A stretch of DNA of 64,000 nt from Williamsia herbipolensis (GTDB lineage: Bacteria; Actinomycetota; Actinomycetes; Mycobacteriales; Mycobacteriaceae): assembly GCF_000964005.1 (NCBI RefSeq), contig NZ_JXYP01000014.1, positions 1 to 64,000 on the forward strand, in the 5' to 3' direction. Positions 60,139 through 64,000 of the stretch are shown here, in pieces (positions within the stretch are counted from its first letter, which is position 1; every line of letters starts with the position of its first letter). The position numbers and the translations under genes are program-made. The notes below the pieces were generated by a model, which saw nothing but the letters and a program-made list of their open reading frames with translations, was not told where the DNA came from and did not search any database.

Positions 60139-60705
60139 TCACCAAGCGTGCACGGTGTTCTGCGCATCCTCGAGCGTCGAGGTGATGAGCAGTTCGATCG
60201 CGTCGACACCGTTGCCGATCATGAGGTCGACCTCGGTGCGCTGTGCGCTCGCGAACGGTTTGAGCACGAAATCGGCCGGGTCCTGCCGTCCGGGCGGACG
60301 ACCGATGCCCAGGCGCACCCGCAGATAGTCGCGGGTCCCCAACGCCGACGAGATGGACCGAAGTCCATTGTGGCCGCCCTCGCCGCCGCCGCGCTTGAGG
60401 CGCACCAGACCGAAGTCGATGTCGAGCTCGTCGTGGGCGACGATGACCTCGGTCGGGTCGACAGAGAAGAAGGACGCCAGCGGACCGACCTGGCGGCCGG
60501 TCTCGTTCATGAACACGCGTGGTCGCGCGACGAGAACAGACGATCCGGCCACCGACACCGTGGCGATGTCGGCGCCGGATCGCTTGTGGAGCTTGAAACG
60601 TTCGCCGGCCCCGGCGACCATCGCGTCGACCACCATCGCACCGATGTTGTGGCGCGTGGCGGCGTAGCGAGGTCCCGGGTTGCCGGGACCGACGACGAGA
60701 CGCAC
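60139..60705 (-). CDS. pth: Peptidyl-tRNA hydrolase
   Basis: The 188-residue enzyme cleaves peptidyl-tRNA dropped by ribosomes. All catalytic residues are visible: Asn in [19 protein letters not shown] (residues 4-22) with His in RHNIG, and Asp in [12 protein letters not shown] near 89-100. [13 protein letters not shown] follows near 106. It directly follows rplY, as in M. tuberculosis Rv1014c-Rv1015c, and its start abuts the rplY stop. Confidence 0.95.
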   Translation of the reverse strand: MRLVVGPGNPGPRYAATRHNIGAMVVDAMVAGAGERFKLHKRSGADIATVSVAGSSVLVARPRVFMNETGRQVGPLASFFSVDPTEVIVAHDELDIDFGLVRLKRGGGEGGHNGLRSISSALGTRDYLRVRLGIGRPPGRQDPADFVLKPFASAQRTEVDLMIGNGVDAIELLITSTLEDAQNTVHAW

Positions 60706-61386
60706 TCAGTCGTCGGAGGAGTCGCCCTCGGACGCGGACTCGTCGCCCTCGCCCTCGGCGGAGGCCTCGTCGCCCTCGGACTCGCCCTCGGCGTCGGGCA
60801 GCAGGTCCTGGTCGAGCTCGGCCTCGAGGTCCTCCTCGGTCGGAGCCTCGTTGACGGCGACGACGAGCACCTCGGGATCGGAGATGAGGGTGACGCCCTC
60901 GGGCAGTTCGAGGTCGGCGCCGGTGACGGTGTAGCCGATCGCGGCCTCCTCCACCGAGACGACGATCTGCTCGGGGATCGACATGACGTCGGCCTCGATC
61001 TCGACGGTGTTCGCGTCCTGGGTGACCAGGGTGCCGGGCTGCGGGTCGCCCTCGACGACGACGGTGACCTCGACGGTGACCTTCTCGCCGCGCTTGATCA
61101 CGAGGAGATCGGCGTGCTCGATGTAGTTGCGCACGGGGTGCACGTCGACCTGCTTGGTCAGCGCGAGCTGCTTGGTGCCCTCGATGTCGAGCTCGATGAC
61201 GGCGTTGGTGCCGTTGTTACGCAGGATGGCCGCGAACTCGAGCGAGGGGAGCGCGAGGTGCTGCGGGTCGGTGCCACGGCCGTAGAGCACGGCGGGAACG
61301 TTGCCGGCGCGGCGCGCGCGACGGGCCGCGCCCTTGCCGCGCTCGGTGCGCGTGGTGACGGTCAACGGGTTCGCCTGGGTGGCCAT
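60706..61386 (-). CDS. rplY: Ribosomal protein bL25 (Ctc form)
   Basis: The 226-residue protein is the long TL5/Ctc form that binds 5S rRNA. The N-terminal L25 domain has [20 protein letters not shown] near residue 12 and [10 protein letters not shown], and the CTC domain covers about 95-185. A very acidic Glu/Ser/Asp tail (about 190-226) is typical of actinobacteria. Start ATG 61386 follows AGGAGACACTC. Confidence 0.95.
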   Translation of the reverse strand: MATQANPLTVTTRTERGKGAARRARRAGNVPAVLYGRGTDPQHLALPSLEFAAILRNNGTNAVIELDIEGTKQLALTKQVDVHPVRNYIEHADLLVIKRGEKVTVEVTVVVEGDPQPGTLVTQDANTVEIEADVMSIPEQIVVSVEEAAIGYTVTGADLELPEGVTLISDPEVLVVAVNEAPTEEDLEAELDQDLLPDAEGESEGDEASAEGEGDESASEGDSSDD

Positions 61387-61712
61387 GAGTGTCTCCTGAA
61401 TGCTGGTTTTCGGGTCGGTCGCGGCACTCGGCGGCGGGCATCGACATCCACATCAGGTGAACGCACGTTGGTCCTCGCCGATAACGGTGGGCGCTTGCGC
61501 ACTCACCCTCGCCGGTCAACGACGGCAACGATAGCGCAGCGCCGAACGCCGTGTCACATCCGTGAGCTGGGATCGGCCGCGCATTCACGGGTTCGTCTCA
61601 GGCATTGTTCGCCGTCCCGTCATGTCGAGTTGGCGTCGGTGTCGTGCGTCACGCGGAGTATGGGTCCTCCGTACCGCACCCGAACACCCGACCGTCCCGA
61701 GGAGGCCGCACC
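61387..61712. other. Intergenic region between rplY and the SnoaL-like gene
   Basis: This 326-bp stretch separates divergent starts, so it should hold both promoters. No RNA gene, repeat or clear -35/-10 pair is visible. A GAGGAGG ribosome-binding site is at 61698-61704 for the plus-strand gene, and the rplY site is at its left end. Confidence 0.5.
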
Positions 61713-62192
61713 GTGAGCGTCTCCGCGCACCACTGCCTCCTGTGGTCGGCAGAGGACGTCGCCGTCCGATTCCTCGAGTCGTTGGCCGTCGGCGACGCCG
61801 AGATCGCCGAGCACCTCCTGGCACCCGATGTCGACTACCGGTGCGGCGTCCTGTGGTCGCGACGGGGGCGGTCCGAGGTCACGCGCATGCTCACCCGGAT
61901 GGTCGGGACGTCACGCGGCTTCGACGTCGCCATCGCCTCGATCGACCTCGAGCCCGGCGGGAACGACGCGGACGGGGGCGAGATCGACGTGGTGCGGACG
62001 GTACGTACCGATCACGTCGTGCTGGGTCGGGTCCGCGTCCAGCTGTCCGTCCGAGGACGAGCCGAGATCCGCGCGGGCAAGATCGTCGCCTGGCACGACG
62101 ACTTCGATCGGTGGCATCTCACGACGGCCGTGCTCCGCGGCATGTGCGGGGCAGTGGTGCCGTCGATGCGTCCGCACCTGCCGTCGCACTGA
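61713..62192 (+). CDS. SnoaL/limonene-epoxide hydrolase-like protein
   Basis: GTG 61713 after GAGGAGG gives 159 residues with the alpha+beta barrel pattern of this group: AVRFLESLAVGDAEIAEHLL at the start, then EIDVVRTVRTDHV, and VRGRAEIRAGKIVAWHDDFD near residues 110-129, which resembles the WRDYFD end of limonene-1,2-epoxide hydrolases. The Asp/Arg acids expected for epoxide opening are plausible but not certain. Could also be a non-catalytic NTF2-like protein. Confidence 0.7.
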   Translation: MSVSAHHCLLWSAEDVAVRFLESLAVGDAEIAEHLLAPDVDYRCGVLWSRRGRSEVTRMLTRMVGTSRGFDVAIASIDLEPGGNDADGGEIDVVRTVRTDHVVLGRVRVQLSVRGRAEIRAGKIVAWHDDFDRWHLTTAVLRGMCGAVVPSMRPHLPSH

Positions 62193-62230
62193 CGGCCGGC
62201 CCGGCGTATCGGCTCCGAACAGGCTCGCGC

Positions 62231-62599
62231 TCAGAGGATCTCGTCGAGCCGATCGAGAGGGCGGGCGAGGCGGGTTCCGCGGGCGGTCACCACGAAGGGT
62301 CGTTCGATGAGACGTGGGTGCGCGACCATCGCGTCGAGCAATTCGTCGTCGGATGCGTCGGCGAGACCGAGTTCGGCGAACAACGGTTCACGCCGACGGA
62401 CCGCGGCGCTCACCTCGATGCCGGCGTCGGCGATGAGCGTGACCAGCTCGGCCCGCGTCGGCGGCGTGTCGAGGTACTTCACGATCGTCGGTTCCACACC
62501 CGACTCCCGCAGCCGGTCGAGGGCCTTGCGCGAGGTCGAGCACTTCGGGTTGTGGAAGATCGTGGCCCCGTCGGTGTCCGGGCCGGTGGTGGGCGCCAC
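62231..62599 (-). CDS. ArsC/Spx-family reductase (glutaredoxin-type arsenate reductase)
   Basis: The 122-residue protein has the ArsC fold with the active-site Cys in IFHNPKCSTSRKALDRL near residue 20. IVKYLDTPPTRAEL follows, and the substrate-binding HPRLIERPFVVTARGTRLAR is near 93-112. Such enzymes reduce arsenate with glutaredoxin or mycothiol partners, but many are housekeeping YfgD-type proteins without proven arsenic roles. It is 5 nt upstream of the prs stop region and read in the same direction. Confidence 0.85.
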   Translation of the reverse strand: MAPTTGPDTDGATIFHNPKCSTSRKALDRLRESGVEPTIVKYLDTPPTRAELVTLIADAGIEVSAAVRRREPLFAELGLADASDDELLDAMVAHPRLIERPFVVTARGTRLARPLDRLDEIL

Positions 62600-62604
62600 G
62601 GCGA

Positions 62605-63582
62605 TCAGGCGTGACCGTCGAACAGGCTTGTCACCGAACCGTTCTCGAACACCTGCTGGATCGTCTGGGCCAGCAGCGGTGCGATGGACAGCACGGTGAG
62701 GGTCTCGAACTGCTTGTCCGGGGTGATCGGCAGCGTGTCGGTGGCGATGACCTCACGTGCACCACACGACGCGAGGCGCTCGGCAGCCGGGTGCGAGAAC
62801 ACGCCGTGGGTGGTGGCGATGATGACGTCACCCGCGCCGGCGTCCTTGAGCACGCGCACCGCGCCGGCGATGGTGCCACCGGTGTCGATCATGTCGTCGA
62901 TCAGGACGCACAGACGCCCCTCGACGTCACCGACCACACGGTTCGACTTGACCTGGTTGGGCACCAGCGGATCTCGCGTCTTGTGGATGAACGCCAGCGG
63001 TGCGCCGTTGAACGAATCGGCCCACTTCTCGGCGACGCGCACACGACCGGAGTCCGGCGACACCACCGTCACGTTGTCGGTGCCGTACTTGGTCCGCACG
63101 TACTCCGCGAGCTGACCCTGGGCGTGCATGTGGTCGACGGGGCCGTCGAAGAAGCCCTGGATCTGATCGGTGTGCAGGTCGACGGTGATGATGCGGTCGG
63201 CGCCGGCGGTCTTGAGCAGGTCGGCGACGAGGCGGGCCGAGATCGGCTCGCGTCCGCGGTGCTTCTTGTCCTGGCGGGCGTAGGGGTAGAACGGCAGGAT
63301 CGCGGTGATGCGCTTGGCCGATCCGCGCTTGAGGGCGTCGATCATGATCAGCTGTTCCATCAGCCACGTGTTCAACGGAGCGGGGTGGCTCTGCAGCACG
63401 AAGGCGTCGGAGCCGCGCACCGAGTCCTCGAACCGGACGAAGATCTCGCCGTTGGCGAAGTCACGCGCGGTCTGCGGGGTGACCTCGACGCCGAGCTCCT
63501 TGGCGACGGCCTCGGCGAGCTCCGGGTGGGCGCGACCGGAGAACAGCATGAGGTTCTTCTGATTGTCCGTTGTCCAGTTCAC
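62605..63582 (-). CDS. prs: Ribose-phosphate pyrophosphokinase
   Basis: GTG 63582 gives 325 residues, the size of mycobacterial PrsA; 40 upstream codons belong to glmU. PRPP synthase motifs are [20 protein letters not shown] near residue 11, [19 protein letters not shown] near 103, the PRPP loop [17 protein letters not shown] near 225-241 and the C-terminal catalytic flap region. It makes PRPP for nucleotides, His and Trp and for arabinan precursors. The start overlaps the glmU stop by 4 nt. Confidence 0.95.
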   Translation of the reverse strand: MNWTTDNQKNLMLFSGRAHPELAEAVAKELGVEVTPQTARDFANGEIFVRFEDSVRGSDAFVLQSHPAPLNTWLMEQLIMIDALKRGSAKRITAILPFYPYARQDKKHRGREPISARLVADLLKTAGADRIITVDLHTDQIQGFFDGPVDHMHAQGQLAEYVRTKYGTDNVTVVSPDSGRVRVAEKWADSFNGAPLAFIHKTRDPLVPNQVKSNRVVGDVEGRLCVLIDDMIDTGGTIAGAVRVLKDAGAGDVIIATTHGVFSHPAAERLASCGAREVIATDTLPITPDKQFETLTVLSIAPLLAQTIQQVFENGSVTSLFDGHA

Positions 63583-64000
63583 TGCTCGTCCATCTCTGTC
63601 GATTTCGCCGGATCGGCCTGGTCGCCGGTGGTGTCGGCGGCCTCCGACGCACGGCGGGCTGCGTGCGCGGACGGGGTGTCGGGGCGTCTGTCGGCGACCC
63701 ACCCCTCGATGTTGCGTTGACGCCCACCCGAGATCGCCAGTGCACCCGGGGGGACATCTTGCCTGAGCACGGTACCGGCACCGGTGTAGGCGCCGTCACC
63801 CACGGTCACCGGCGCCACGAACATGTTGTCCGAACCGGTGCGGCAGTACGAACCGACGGTCGTCCTGCTCTTGGAGACGCCGTCGTAGTTCACGAAGACG
63901 CTCGAGGCGCCGATGTTGCTGTGTTCGCCGATGGTGGCGTCGCCGACGTAGGTCAGGTGCGGCACCTTCGATCCCTCGCCGATCGTGGCGTTCTTCGTCT
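63579..64000 (-). CDS. glmU: GlmU, C-terminal acetyltransferase part (cut by window end)
   Basis: About 140 C-terminal residues are inside the window; the reading frame continues past 64000. They show the left-handed beta-helix hexapeptide repeats ([20 protein letters not shown], then [29 protein letters not shown]) and a Lys/Tyr-containing active-site loop, followed by a polar Ala/Asp-rich tail. GlmU acetylates glucosamine 1-phosphate and makes UDP-GlcNAc. It is coupled to prs as in M. tuberculosis Rv1017c-Rv1018c. Confidence 0.93.
   Translation of the reverse strand, partial: TKNATIGEGSKVPHLTYVGDATIGEHSNIGASSVFVNYDGVSKSRTTVGSYCRTGSDNMFVAPVTVGDGAYTGAGTVLRQDVPPGALAISGGRQRNIEGWVADRRPDTPSAHAARRASEAADTTGDQADPAKSTEMDEQ

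Noticed and set aside
58105-61716. 1203-codon plus-strand open frame
   Set aside because: Only the first 270 codons match a protein family. The rest is antisense to FabH-like, pth and rplY, and is open because of high GC content and loss of the AbiEi stop.

Overview
The window is very GC-rich actinobacterial chromosome, most likely Gordonia or a close relative in the Mycobacteriales. Three things point there. The gene order from about 39.4 kb to the right end follows the Mycobacterium tuberculosis Rv1002c-Rv1018c block: pmt, rsmI, pabB, metG, tatD, rpfB, ksgA, ispE, pth, rplY, prs, glmU. A PacL1-CtpC metal-efflux pair is present. There are also F420/deazaflavin-type oxidoreductases, an LGFP-repeat wall protein and two DUF222-HNH (13E12-type) genes.

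Left part (1-24 kb) is accessory and visibly damaged. It starts with a rearranged DUF2207/LemA locus between two diverged 134-bp inverted repeats. A glycosyltransferase, a DDN-like reductase and a frameshifted HNH gene behind a LexA-like box follow. Next come a HugZ-type protein, a KstD-like flavoprotein, ribokinase, a small membrane protein coupled to a NUDIX hydrolase, frameshifted CtpC with its chaperone PacL1, a subtilase interrupted by an amber codon with a stand-alone propeptide-like protein, and a divergent EamA/MocR pair. A long minus-strand cluster (16-22.7 kb) looks like reductive pyrimidine or hydantoin catabolism: nitrilase-family amidohydrolase remnant, HydA, LLM flavin/F420 oxidoreductase, class III aminotransferase, VOC protein, MFS carrier and a small membrane protein. 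Its first gene is a deletion chimera with pieces of a LysE exporter and an HNH gene.

The middle (24-39.4 kb) is mostly transport: a GT-C-type membrane glycosyltransferase, patatin, GNAT, a polar amino-acid ABC importer, an MFS-arginine deiminase-YtrA regulator operon, a BCCT carrier, an OpuC-type betaine/choline ABC importer, and two tandem paralogous secreted proteins with no recognised family.

The right part (39.4-64 kb) is conserved housekeeping: protein O-mannosylation, rRNA methylation, folate, Met-tRNA synthetase, resuscitation factor RpfB with ksgA-ispE-ABC-F, RF3, a FabH-like synthase, Pth, bL25, PRPP synthase and GlmU (cut by the window end). An AbiEi/DUF559-type gene sits between prfC and the FabH-like gene. 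It is 3'-truncated and flanked by two 41-nt palindromic elements of shared structure.

Several genes in the left third need only one added or removed base, mostly in short homopolymers, to become intact. Whether this is real decay or sequencing error decides how much of the left third is functional.
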